NCBI RefSeq assembly: GCF_025996515.1
Contig: NZ_BLRH01000060.1
Location: forward strand, 806,001-870,000
Source: Rhizohabitans arisaemae
GTDB taxonomy: Bacteria; Actinomycetota; Actinomycetes; Streptosporangiales; Streptosporangiaceae
Reading direction: 5' to 3'
Length of the DNA: 64,000 bases
The translations under genes were made by a program, and so were the position numbers. The notes under the pieces are model-generated. The model ran no database searches, had not been told where the DNA came from, and saw nothing but the letters and a program-made list of their open reading frames with translations. Of this stretch, positions 36,015 through 45,297 are shown piece by piece. The first letter of the stretch is position 1. Each line of letters starts with the position of its first letter.

Positions 36015-37650
36015 CGGGCCGCTGATCGTCCAATCGGACAAGACACTGCTCCTTGAGGTCGACCACCCGGACGCGGACGCGTGCCGCAAGGCGATCGCGC
36101 CCTTCGCCGAGCTGGAGCGCGCGCCCGAGCACGTGCACACCTACCGGGTGACCCCGCTCGCGCTCTGGAACGCGCGTGCCGCCGGACACGACGCCGAGCA
36201 GGTCGTCGACGCGCTTCTGACGTTCAGCCGCTACCCGGTACCGCACGCGCTCCTGGTCGACGTCGCCGACAACATGGCCAGATACGGTCGGCTCCGGCTG
36301 GAGAAGCACCCCGTGCACGGGCTCGTGCTGACCTCGACCGACCGCGCGGTGCTGGAGGAGGTGCTGCGGGCCAAGAAGATCCAGCCCATGCTCGGACGGC
36401 GGATCGACGACGACTCGGTGGTCGTGCACGCCGCCGAGCGCGGCCCGCTCAAGCAGGCGCTGCTCAAGCTGGGCTGGCCCGCCGAAGACCTCGCCGGGTA
36501 CGTGGACGGCGAGGCCCACGCGATCTCCCTCTCCTTCGACGACTGGGAGCTGCGGCCCTACCAGCGGGACGCCGCCAGCGCGTTCTGGCACGGCGGCTCC
36601 GGGGTGGTCGTGCTCCCCTGCGGGGCCGGCAAGACGATCGTGGGGGCGGCGGCCATGGCGCACGCCTCGGCGACCACGCTCATCCTCGTCACCAACACCG
36701 TCTCCGCGCACCAGTGGAAGACCGAGCTGCTCAAGCGGACCTCCCTCACCGAGAGCGAGATCGGCGAGTACACCGGGACGAAGAAGGAGATCAAGCCGGT
36801 CACCATCGCCACCTATCAGGTGATGACGACCAAGCGGCAGGGCCAGTATCGCCACTTGGAGCTGTTCGACGCGCGGGACTGGGGGCTGGTGCTCTACGAC
36901 GAGGTGCACCTGCTCCCCGCGCCGATCTTCCGGATGACCGCGAACCTCCAGGCCCGCCGCCGGCTCGGGCTGACCGCGACCCTGGTCCGGGAGGACGGCC
37001 GCGAAGGCGACGTCTTCTCCCTCATCGGGCCGAAACGGTTTGACGTGCCGTGGAAGGAGATGGAGAACCAGGGCTGGATCGCCCCGGCCGACTGCGTCGA
37101 GGTGCGGGTCACCCTCGGCGACGACGAGCGGCTGGCCTACGCGATGGCCGAAACCGAGGAGCGCTACCGGTTCTGCGCGACCACCCCGTCCAAGACCCGG
37201 GTGGCCGAGGCGCTGGTACGGCGGCACGCGGGCGAGCAGGTGCTGGTGATCGGGCAGTACATCGACCAGCTCGACGAGATCGGCGCCCAGCTGGACGCCC
37301 CGGTGGTCAAAGGGGAGACCCGGGTGCGCGAACGTGAGGCGCTCTTCGACCGATTCCGCTCCGGCGAGATCGGCGTCCTCGTCGTCTCCAAGGTCGCGAA
37401 CTTCTCCATCGACCTCCCCGAGGCCGCCGTCGCCATTCAGGTGTCGGGCACGTTCGGCTCACGCCAGGAGGAGGCCCAGCGGCTGGGCCGGGTGCTCCGG
37501 CCCAAATCCGACGGACGAGGTGCCCGTTTCTACGCCGTGGTGGCCCGGGACACGGTCGACCAGGAGTTCGCCGCGCATCGGCAGCGGTTCCTGGCCGAGC
37601 AGGGGTATGCCTACAAGATCATCGACGCTGACGCGGTGTTGGACTCCTGA
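36007..37650 (+). CDS. XPB/Rad25-type DNA helicase
   Basis: This is a superfamily 2 helicase of 547 residues. An N-terminal damage-recognition-like domain (about 10-165) precedes the helicase core. The core has Walker A CGAGKT (205-210), the DEVH box (298-301), GLTATLVREDG (motif III) and the C-terminal QRLGRVLRP motif VI. The start is GTG 36007, with a GGGAG ribosome site. Bacterial XPB unwinds DNA 3' to 5' and is linked to repair. It overlaps the helicase-associated gene by 8 bp. Confidence 0.95.
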   Translation: MTDGPLIVQSDKTLLLEVDHPDADACRKAIAPFAELERAPEHVHTYRVTPLALWNARAAGHDAEQVVDALLTFSRYPVPHALLVDVADNMARYGRLRLEKHPVHGLVLTSTDRAVLEEVLRAKKIQPMLGRRIDDDSVVVHAAERGPLKQALLKLGWPAEDLAGYVDGEAHAISLSFDDWELRPYQRDAASAFWHGGSGVVVLPCGAGKTIVGAAAMAHASATTLILVTNTVSAHQWKTELLKRTSLTESEIGEYTGTKKEIKPVTIATYQVMTTKRQGQYRHLELFDARDWGLVLYDEVHLLPAPIFRMTANLQARRRLGLTATLVREDGREGDVFSLIGPKRFDVPWKEMENQGWIAPADCVEVRVTLGDDERLAYAMAETEERYRFCATTPSKTRVAEALVRRHAGEQVLVIGQYIDQLDEIGAQLDAPVVKGETRVREREALFDRFRSGEIGVLVVSKVANFSIDLPEAAVAIQVSGTFGSRQEEAQRLGRVLRPKSDGRGARFYAVVARDTVDQEFAAHRQRFLAEQGYAYKIIDADAVLDS

Positions 37651-37991
37651 CTCGTCTCCTCCCGACGACGGTGCCGGAGAACCGGGTCGGATCTCACCGG
37701 ACCGGTGCCGCGAATCCCGAAAGATCGGCGCGGATTAGGTCCAGGAGATGCCTGCGGCGCGATCTGAATAGTGCATCACTACACCCACCCCCTCGGTTGC
37801 TGATGTACCCCTAAGATCGTGATTTTTCACGAGGTATGCAGAATTTGAAGTCTTTTTCTGCATCGTTCGCTTCCTGAGTGTCCGGGACGCCCCCCGTACA
37901 CGCGAGAAGGCGCGAGCGGCAGCCGTACACGACCGTCCGCACGCGAGTAGGCTTGGCGGTTTCGCTGTCTTAGATCAGGAGTCACTGTCGC
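37651..37991. other. Intergenic region upstream of helD
   Basis: It contains no gene. Two dyads lie close together: TCGTGA-TTTT-TCACGA near 37818-37833 and TGCAGAA...TTCTGCA near 37835-37862, in an AT-richer stretch. They may be regulatory or a terminator. The rifamycin-associated 19-bp inverted repeat that precedes helR genes was looked for and not found. Confidence 0.5.
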
Positions 37992-40112
37992 ATGTCCTCG
38001 CAACGTCTCGCCCCTGACATATCCGGAAATTCTAGAGAATCTTCTCCTCTGACGGATACCGATCCCACTGAGCGATACAACTCCGACATCCTCCAGGCGG
38101 AACAGCGGCATCTCACCGCCTCGCGGGCCGCCCTGCGCACGATGCGGGAGCACGCCCAAGCCCTGTCCGCCGACGCCGCCGCCGACTGGGTCACCCGGCA
38201 GGTCCTCCAATCACTGCTCGACCAGCGGGTCGCGGCTCTCGCCGACCACCCCGACACACCCCTGTTCTTCGGCCGCCTCGACCACGCCGGCGACCCGGCC
38301 GACCTTCCCAAGACCGTCCACGTCGGGCGGCGGCACGTCCACGATCACGACAGCAGGCCGCTGGTGATCGACTGGCGCGCCCCGATCTCCCAGGGCTTCT
38401 ACCGGGCGAGCCCGGCCGATCCGATGGGGCTGGAACGCCGCCGCCGATTCGGCTACCGGGGCGGCGAACTCACCTCCTTCGAGGACGAACCACTCGACCG
38501 AGGCGGCTCCCTCGGGCCGTCGAAGATCCTCACCGAGGAGGTCGAGCGCCCGCGCACCGGCCCCATGCGCGACATCGTCGCGACCATCCAGCCCGACCAG
38601 GACGAGATCGTCCGCGCCGACCTCGCCCAGACCGTCTGCGTCCAAGGCGCGCCGGGCACCGGCAAGACCGCGGTCGGGCTGCACCGCGCCGCGTACCTGC
38701 TCTTCACCCACCGCGAGCGGCTGAGCCGCTCCGGCGTGCTCGTGGTCGGCCCCAACCAGGCCTTCCTCTCGTACATCTCCTCGGTCCTGCCCGCACTCGG
38801 CGAGATCCGCGTGGACCAGACCACCCTTGACGGCCTGCTCGGCGCGCACACCACCGCCGAGGAACCCGCCGTCGCGGCGCTCAAAGGCGACGCCCGCATG
38901 GCCGAGGTGCTCCGCACGGCGCTCTGGCTGCACCTGGCCAAACCCGAGGAAGGACTGACGATCGTCAAGGGCGCCGCCCGCTACCGGGTCGCCGACCACG
39001 AGGTACGGGAGATCGTCACCTCGCTCCGCGGCACGACCCGGTACAACCCGGGCCGGACCAGCCTCGCCCAGCGGCTCGCGCACGCCGTACTCGTCCGGAT
39101 GGAACAGCGCGGCGAAGCCCCCGACGACCGGGTTCAGGACGCCGTGGCCAGGTCCAAGCCGGTGAAGGCGCTCATCGACCGGGTCTGGCCCAAACTCACC
39201 CCGGGACAGGTGCTCTTCCGCGTGCTCGGCGACCGGGAGTTCCTCGCCCGGGCCGCCAAGGGCGTCTTGGACGCGGAGGAACAGAACACCCTGGTCTGGC
39301 CGGAACGGAAGCCCGGCGTGCCGCGGTACCGCTCCTTTCGCGCCGCCCGGTGGAGTGCGGCCGACGCCGCGCTCCTGGACGAACTCGCCGGCCTGATGGA
39401 CCGGCCCGCCTCCCTCGGTCACCTCATCGTGGACGAGGCGCAGGACCTCTCCGCGATGCAGCTCAGGGCACTAGGGCGGCGCTGCGCGAACGGGTCGGCG
39501 ACCGTTCTCGGCGACCTCGCCCAGGGCACCACCCCCTGGTCGGCGCGGTCCTGGACCGACGTGCTGCGGCACCTGGGCCGGGACGGCGCGGTCACCGAGC
39601 TCGTCCTCGGTTTCCGGGTGCCGCGCGAGGTGCTCGATTTCGCCACCCGGCTTCTTCCCGCCATCGCCCCGACCCTGGCCCCGCCCCGATCCCTGCGGCC
39701 CGGGGCGGGTTCGCTGCGGGTACGGCGGACGCCCGTCCTCGTCGAGGAGGTGCTCGCGGCGGTACGGGACCGGATCCGCCTGCCCGGGTCCGTCGGGCTG
39801 ATCGCCGCCGACCCCGCGATCCCGGAGCTGTCCGCGGCGCTGACCGACGCCGGGCTGGAGCATCTTGTGATCGACGCCGACGGCGGGGACCACCGCCTGG
39901 CGCTCGTGCCGGCGACCCTGGCCAAGGGCCTGGAGTACGACCATGTGGTCGTGGCCGAGCCCGCCCGGATCGTCGACGCGGAGCGTGCGCTCACCGGGGA
40001 GGGGACCGAGACCGCGCGGGCCGGGCTCGCCCGCCTGTACGTCGTCCTCACCCGGGCGGTGACCTCGCTCACCGTCGTGCACGCCGAGGAACTCCCCGCT
40101 CGGCTCCGCTGA
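37992..40112 (+). CDS. helD: HelD-like RNA-polymerase-recycling ATPase
   Basis: The protein has 706 residues. An N-terminal coiled region (about 30-90: LQAEQRHLTASRAALRTM) that enters RNA polymerase is followed by VIDWRAPISQGFYRA and QPDQDEIVRADLAQTVCVQG. Walker A is GAPGTGKT (219-226) and HLIVDEAQDLS (about 475-485) is the DEAQ box, as in UvrD/Rep-like HelD. It matches actinobacterial class II HelD. It dissociates stalled or inhibited RNA polymerase from DNA using ATP. The start is ATG 37992, with AGGAG 10 nt upstream. The C-terminus is shorter than UvrD. Confidence 0.92.
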   Translation: MSSQRLAPDISGNSRESSPLTDTDPTERYNSDILQAEQRHLTASRAALRTMREHAQALSADAAADWVTRQVLQSLLDQRVAALADHPDTPLFFGRLDHAGDPADLPKTVHVGRRHVHDHDSRPLVIDWRAPISQGFYRASPADPMGLERRRRFGYRGGELTSFEDEPLDRGGSLGPSKILTEEVERPRTGPMRDIVATIQPDQDEIVRADLAQTVCVQGAPGTGKTAVGLHRAAYLLFTHRERLSRSGVLVVGPNQAFLSYISSVLPALGEIRVDQTTLDGLLGAHTTAEEPAVAALKGDARMAEVLRTALWLHLAKPEEGLTIVKGAARYRVADHEVREIVTSLRGTTRYNPGRTSLAQRLAHAVLVRMEQRGEAPDDRVQDAVARSKPVKALIDRVWPKLTPGQVLFRVLGDREFLARAAKGVLDAEEQNTLVWPERKPGVPRYRSFRAARWSAADAALLDELAGLMDRPASLGHLIVDEAQDLSAMQLRALGRRCANGSATVLGDLAQGTTPWSARSWTDVLRHLGRDGAVTELVLGFRVPREVLDFATRLLPAIAPTLAPPRSLRPGAGSLRVRRTPVLVEEVLAAVRDRIRLPGSVGLIAADPAIPELSAALTDAGLEHLVIDADGGDHRLALVPATLAKGLEYDHVVVAEPARIVDAERALTGEGTETARAGLARLYVVLTRAVTSLTVVHAEELPARLR

Positions 40113-40122
40113 AAGATCAAAA

Positions 40123-40148
40123 GGGTGGCTCCGGGTTCGGAGCCACCC
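40123..40148. terminator. Terminator between helD and groEL
   Basis: A perfect 11-bp stem (40123-40133 with 40138-40148) has a 4-nt loop, flanked by A-rich and T-containing runs on both sides. It serves both convergent genes. Confidence 0.85.
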
Positions 40149-40181
40149 TCTTAAAAGGTGTTGCGAGTCGGACGACCGGAC

Positions 40182-41966
<1,785 letters not shown>

Positions 41967-41974
41967 CGAACTGT

Positions 41975-42001
41975 TTAGCACTCTACCCTGTCGAGTGCAA
42001 G
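41975..42001 (-). promoter_or_regulatory. CIRCE operator overlapping the groEL promoter
   Basis: TTAGCACTC, 9 nt, then GAGTGCAAG: the left arm is a perfect HrcA site. Within it a promoter can be read on the minus strand: TTGCAC (-35, 41995-42000) and TAAACA (-10, 41972-41977), 17 nt apart, as in other actinobacterial groEL promoters. Confidence 0.9.
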
Positions 42002-42053
42002 CACGACGCCTCCTGAACGGCCCATATTCCCTTTATGTACAGGTACCGGACAC

Positions 42054-42091
42054 GAGGAACCCGGCCCCGAGACATCGGGACCGGGTTCCTC
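42054..42091 (-). terminator. Terminator after the cold-shock gene
   Basis: An 11-bp outer stem (42054-42064 with 42081-42091) is extended by an inner CCCGA/TCGGG stem. It lies 20 bp past the cold-shock stop and upstream of the groEL promoter. Confidence 0.8.
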
Positions 42092-42110
42092 TCGCTCGTC
42101 GGGATCGACC

Positions 42111-42311
42111 TCAGACGGTGCGCACCGCTTCCGCCTGCGGTCCCTTCTGACCCTGCGTGATCTCGAACTCGACTCGTTGACCCTGTTCCAGCGATCGGTA
42201 GCCGTCCGCCAGGATCGCGGAGTAGTGGACGAACACGTCTTTACCACCGTCGACCGCGATAAAGCCATAGCCCTTGTCCGCGTTGAACCACTTGACGGTG
42301 CCCTGCGCCAC
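42111..42311 (-). CDS. CspA-type cold shock protein
   Basis: The protein has 66 residues, the classical CspA length. [15 protein letters not shown] and the [11 protein letters not shown]-binding motifs are intact. It binds single-stranded nucleic acid and melts RNA structure. The start is GTG 42311, with GAGGAG about 9 nt upstream; an in-frame start at 42350 lacks support. A long untranslated leader upstream fits cold-shock control. Confidence 0.95.
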   Translation of the reverse strand: MAQGTVKWFNADKGYGFIAVDGGKDVFVHYSAILADGYRSLEQGQRVEFEITQGQKGPQAEAVRTV

Positions 42312-42775
42312 TTTTCGAACTCCTCTTACTGGGCTCCGAACCCCGCCCATGCCCTCGCGGGACCCGTGGCCGTCGCGCCGGAGACATGCACGGACAATTC
42401 AGTGCGCGGGCTCAGCGACGGCGACCGTCATTGACCATACCCGTGGCACACCATGGGGCAACAGAGTGATTTACAAAACTCCTACTTGATCTGGTTGAGA
42501 AACAGCAGGGGGGCAATATTCCGCGCGAGTGATGTTTGCCGATGCGTACTTGCCCCCGGCATTCCCGAGCCTTACTCATAAATGCCCGCAAGCTGCGGGA
42601 ACAACAACGGAATCTACCGGCAATAGCCCTGCATTGTGTGCCCGTGGCCGAGATCCGCCTCCATGACGACAGTCTGCCCCCGGCGCCGGACGGGGACAAC
42701 CCGCTTCGCCACCCGCTCTCCACCTCCCGCCGGGCCCAGGTCCGAGCCGACACGGAATGTGCCCGGGAAACGACA
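42312..42775. other. Long leader region of the cold-shock gene
   Basis: No gene is supported in about 460 bp. AT-richer stretches lie near 42465-42545. The minus-strand message of the cold-shock gene probably starts here and carries a long leader, as is usual for csp genes; the exact promoter cannot be fixed. Confidence 0.45.
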
Positions 42776-42808
42776 ACGGGCCACCCGAACAATCGTCGGG
42801 TGGCCCGT
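42776..42808 (-). terminator. Terminator after the sulfur carrier gene
   Basis: A perfect 13-bp stem (42776-42788 with 42796-42808) and 7-nt loop lie 23 bp past the stop. It closes the riboswitch-controlled two-gene unit. Confidence 0.87.
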
Positions 42809-42831
42809 ATGGCGATGTGCGAGTTCGGCGC

Positions 42832-43107
42832 TCAGCCGCCGGCGACGGCCGGGATCACCGATACCTGTGACCCGTCGGGAGTGGCGGTCTCGAGCCCGTC
42901 GCTGAAACGGACGTCTTCATCGCCCACGTATACGTTGACGAATCGCCGGATCGCGCCCTTGTCATCGAGGATCCTCGCCCCAATGCCGGGATAATCGGCT
43001 TCGAGCTTCTGGAGTACCTCACGGAGGGTCGCCCCTTCGGAGCTGACTTCAGCCGCACCAGCGGTATAAGTCCGCAAAATCGTGGGGATTCTGACAGAAA
43101 CACTCAT
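42832..43107 (-). CDS. CysO/MoaD-ThiS-type sulfur carrier protein
   Basis: The protein has 91 residues, a ubiquitin-like fold ending in the VAGG tail needed for C-terminal thiocarboxylation. RIPTILRTYT, the LEADYPGI helix and FVNVYVGDEDVRF are close to mycobacterial CysO, nearer than to MoaD or ThiS. Such carriers hold sulfur as a thiocarboxylate and hand it to a PLP enzyme. The start is ATG 43107, with AAAGG upstream. It follows the threonine-synthase-like gene by 39 bp on one transcript, behind a SAM-I riboswitch, rather than cysM and mec as in mycobacteria. No activating E1-like or JAMM protease gene is in the window. The partner PLP enzyme is inferred to be its neighbour. Confidence 0.9.
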   Translation of the reverse strand: MSVSVRIPTILRTYTAGAAEVSSEGATLREVLQKLEADYPGIGARILDDKGAIRRFVNVYVGDEDVRFSDGLETATPDGSQVSVIPAVAGG

Positions 43108-43146
43108 TTTAATAACCTTTCGAAAATCACTCTTTAGCGCGCGGGA

Positions 43147-44439
43147 TCAGGCGCCGGCGACCGCCCCGCGAAAGGCTTCGAGCGACGGCCGGATCACAGC
43201 GGCGGGACGCGCCCAGGAGGTGACCGCGTCGAGGGTCTTCAGACCGTCACCGGTGTTCAGGACCACGGTGTCGGCGTCGGGGTCGAGGCGGCCGGACTCC
43301 AGCAGCTTGCGGAGCACGCCCACGGTCACCCCGCCCGCGGTCTCCGCGAAGATGCCCTCGGTCCGGGCGAGCAGCCTGATGGAGTCGACGACCACGGAGT
43401 CGTCGACGTCCTCCACCGCGCCCCCGGTGCGGCGGGCGATGTCGAGCACGTACGGCCCGTCCGCCGGGTTGCCGATCGCCAGCGACTTGGCGATCGTGTC
43501 GGGCTTGACCGGGCGGACCACGTCGTGACCGGCCTTGTAGGCGGCCGAGACCGGAGAGCATCCGGTCGCCTGCGCCCCGAAGATCTTGTACGGCTTCGCC
43601 GGGACCAGCCCCAGCTTGATCAGCTCACGCAGCCCCTTGTCGATCTTGGTGAGCTGGGAGCCCGAGGCCACCGGGACGACGAGCTGATCGGGGATCCGCC
43701 AGCCGAGCTGCTCGGCGATCTCGTAGGCGAGGGTCTTGGAACCCTCCGCGTAATAGGGCCGCAGGTTCACGTTGACGAAACCCCAGCCCTCGCCGGCCTC
43801 GTCTCCGATGAGCTCGGAGCAGAACCGGTTCACATCGTCGTAGGTTCCCTCGATCCCGACCAGGCGGCCGCCGTACGCCGCCGCCGTGACCACCTTGGCC
43901 TCTTCGAGGTCGGCCGGGATGAAGACGCAGGCGTCGAGCCCGGCCCGCGCCGCGGCGGCCGTGACGGCGCCGGCGAGGTTGCCCGTGGAGGAGCAGGAGA
44001 GCGTGTGGAAGCCGAAGTTCCGCGCGGCCTCGACCGCGATCGCGACCACGCGGTCCTTGAACGAGTGGGTCGGGTTCCCCGAGTCGTCCTTCACGTACAG
44101 CTCGCGCATGCCGAGCTCACGGCCGAGGTTGCGGGCCCGGACCAGCTTGGTCCAGCCGGGCGCGAGGTTGACCTTGTCCAGGACGTCGTCGGGGACGGGG
44201 AGGAGCCCGCGGTACCGCCAGATGTTCGGCGGACCCGCCTCGATCTGCTCCCGCGTCACCGGGCTCACCGGCGGAGCGTCCGCGGAGTCGTCCCACTGAT
44301 ATTTCACTTCGAGGGGACCGAAGCACTCGATACAGGCGAAGCTCGGCCCGAGGTCGTAGGTCTGCCCGCATTCCCGACAGGAGAGGTCGACGGCGGGACC
44401 GAAGGTCTTGGTGCGGTTTTCTACCCTGGCGACAGCCAT
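43147..44439 (-). CDS. thrC: Threonine-synthase-like PLP enzyme with zinc ribbon
   Basis: The protein has 430 residues. The N-terminal zinc ribbon has four Cys (21, 24, 36, 39: CRECG and CIECF). It is followed by a fold type II PLP domain, with cofactor Lys128 in PTHSFKDR and phosphate loop SSTGNLAGAV. Standard actinobacterial ThrC, as I know it from mycobacteria, is about 360 residues and lacks the ribbon, so this may be a paralogue. The start is ATG 44439. A SAM-I riboswitch precedes it and a CysO-like sulfur carrier follows; both point to sulfur amino-acid synthesis. It may make homocysteine from O-phosphohomoserine. Ordinary threonine synthase remains possible; the symbol is by family only. 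Confidence 0.85.
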   Translation of the reverse strand: MAVARVENRTKTFGPAVDLSCRECGQTYDLGPSFACIECFGPLEVKYQWDDSADAPPVSPVTREQIEAGPPNIWRYRGLLPVPDDVLDKVNLAPGWTKLVRARNLGRELGMRELYVKDDSGNPTHSFKDRVVAIAVEAARNFGFHTLSCSSTGNLAGAVTAAAARAGLDACVFIPADLEEAKVVTAAAYGGRLVGIEGTYDDVNRFCSELIGDEAGEGWGFVNVNLRPYYAEGSKTLAYEIAEQLGWRIPDQLVVPVASGSQLTKIDKGLRELIKLGLVPAKPYKIFGAQATGCSPVSAAYKAGHDVVRPVKPDTIAKSLAIGNPADGPYVLDIARRTGGAVEDVDDSVVVDSIRLLARTEGIFAETAGGVTVGVLRKLLESGRLDPDADTVVLNTGDGLKTLDAVTSWARPAAVIRPSLEAFRGAVAGA

Positions 44440-44455
44440 GAAGCGAGGCCTTTCC

Positions 44456-44590
44456 CCCATCTTCGCCCGCGACCACCTTGGCCACAGGCCGGAATTGGCA
44501 CCTGTCCCGGGCGGACCTCGCTTGTGCGAGCGCGCGCCGGAAGGGTTGCCGGGGCTTCGCAGGGCCGGTCCCTCCACCCCTCTGGATGAG
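44456..44590 (-). promoter_or_regulatory. SAM-I (S-box) riboswitch
   Basis: On the minus strand, conserved S-box blocks appear in order: CTCATC (P1 left), AGAGGGGTGGAGGGAC, GGCAACC (44544-44550), GGTGCCAATTCC (44491-44502) and GATGGG (P1 right). The P1 arms pair over 6 bp with one wobble. The right arm runs into the purine-rich ribosome site of the thrC-like gene (GGGGGAAAGG). SAM binding would therefore hide it: probable translational repression. The core is SAM-I rather than SAM-IV. Confidence 0.92.
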
Positions 44591-44678
44591 CACATATGAA
44601 GTTGTCACCGTACGGATGCCGTACAAGTCCCTAGAACTGTACCTCTCATCCTCGGAGTCACGCTTACCCCGTCTCGCT

Positions 44679-44701
44679 CTTTAAGACGACCCGTCTTAAA
44701 G
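44679..44701. other. Hairpin at the sigma factor stop codon
   Basis: CTTTAAGACG pairs with CGTCTTAAAG (10 bp, 3-nt loop). Its right arm contains the TAA stop of the ECF sigma gene. It may end that transcript, although T-richness is limited. Confidence 0.6.
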
Positions 44702-45256
44702 CGGCGTGCCGTAGGCCTCCCCCAAGGCGTTCTGGATGAACTTGCGGGCGAGGTGGATCCGCGACTTCACGGTGCCGAGCGGCACCCCCAGGTGCTCCGC
44801 CACCTCGTTGTACTCAAGCTGCCCGATGTCCCGGAGGATCAGGGCCTGGGCCAGCTCCGGTTTGTCCGCCTCCAGCGCCTCGATCGCGTCCAGCAGATCG
44901 AGGCGCGACCCGGCGATCACGCTCACCCGGCGGGGGTCGGGCCGGTTCTCCGGCAGCTCCTCCGCCTGCTCGGAATGTCTGCGCTTGAGGCCGCGGTAGG
45001 TCGAGCGCGCGCAGTTCGCGGTCACGATGTGCAGCCAGGTGCTGAAGCGGGCCCGCCCCTCGAACCGGCCGATGTTCCTGGCGACCGCGAAAAGGGTGTC
45101 CTGGGCGGCTTCCTCCGCGTCCATGCGGTACGGCAGCAGGCGTGCGCAGTGCCGGATGACACCGGGTTCGATCCGGCGCAGCAGCTCGCCGAGGGCTCGC
45201 TGATCACCCTGGGCGGCCTCCCGCGCCAGGTTCTCGACCTCGTTGTCGTATAGCAT
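44696..45256 (-). CDS. ECF-type RNA polymerase sigma factor
   Basis: The protein has 186 residues. Region 2 has DAEEAAQDTLFAVARNIGRFEG and TWLHIVTANCARS, and region 4 has LRDIGQLEYNEVAEHLGVPLGTVKSRIHLAR, a standard sigma-70 helix-turn-helix. No anti-sigma gene is adjacent. The start is ATG 45256; GTG 45268 is an alternative. Only 41 bp separate it from the kinase gene on the other strand, so promoters overlap. The kinase next door may act on it or on a partner; this is inference. Confidence 0.9.
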   Translation of the reverse strand: MLYDNEVENLAREAAQGDQRALGELLRRIEPGVIRHCARLLPYRMDAEEAAQDTLFAVARNIGRFEGRARFSTWLHIVTANCARSTYRGLKRRHSEQAEELPENRPDPRRVSVIAGSRLDLLDAIEALEADKPELAQALILRDIGQLEYNEVAEHLGVPLGTVKSRIHLARKFIQNALGEAYGTPL

Positions 45257-45297
45257 CCCGCATCCCACCGGCCGTCCGACTAGGACATCATACGGGG

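Noticed and set aside
37651..37991. Rifamycin-associated element upstream of helD
   Set aside because: The expected GC-rich 19-bp inverted repeat is absent, so the gene is called helD rather than helR.
44440..44595. N-terminal extension of the threonine-synthase-like protein
   Set aside because: It would be translated from the riboswitch aptamer itself.
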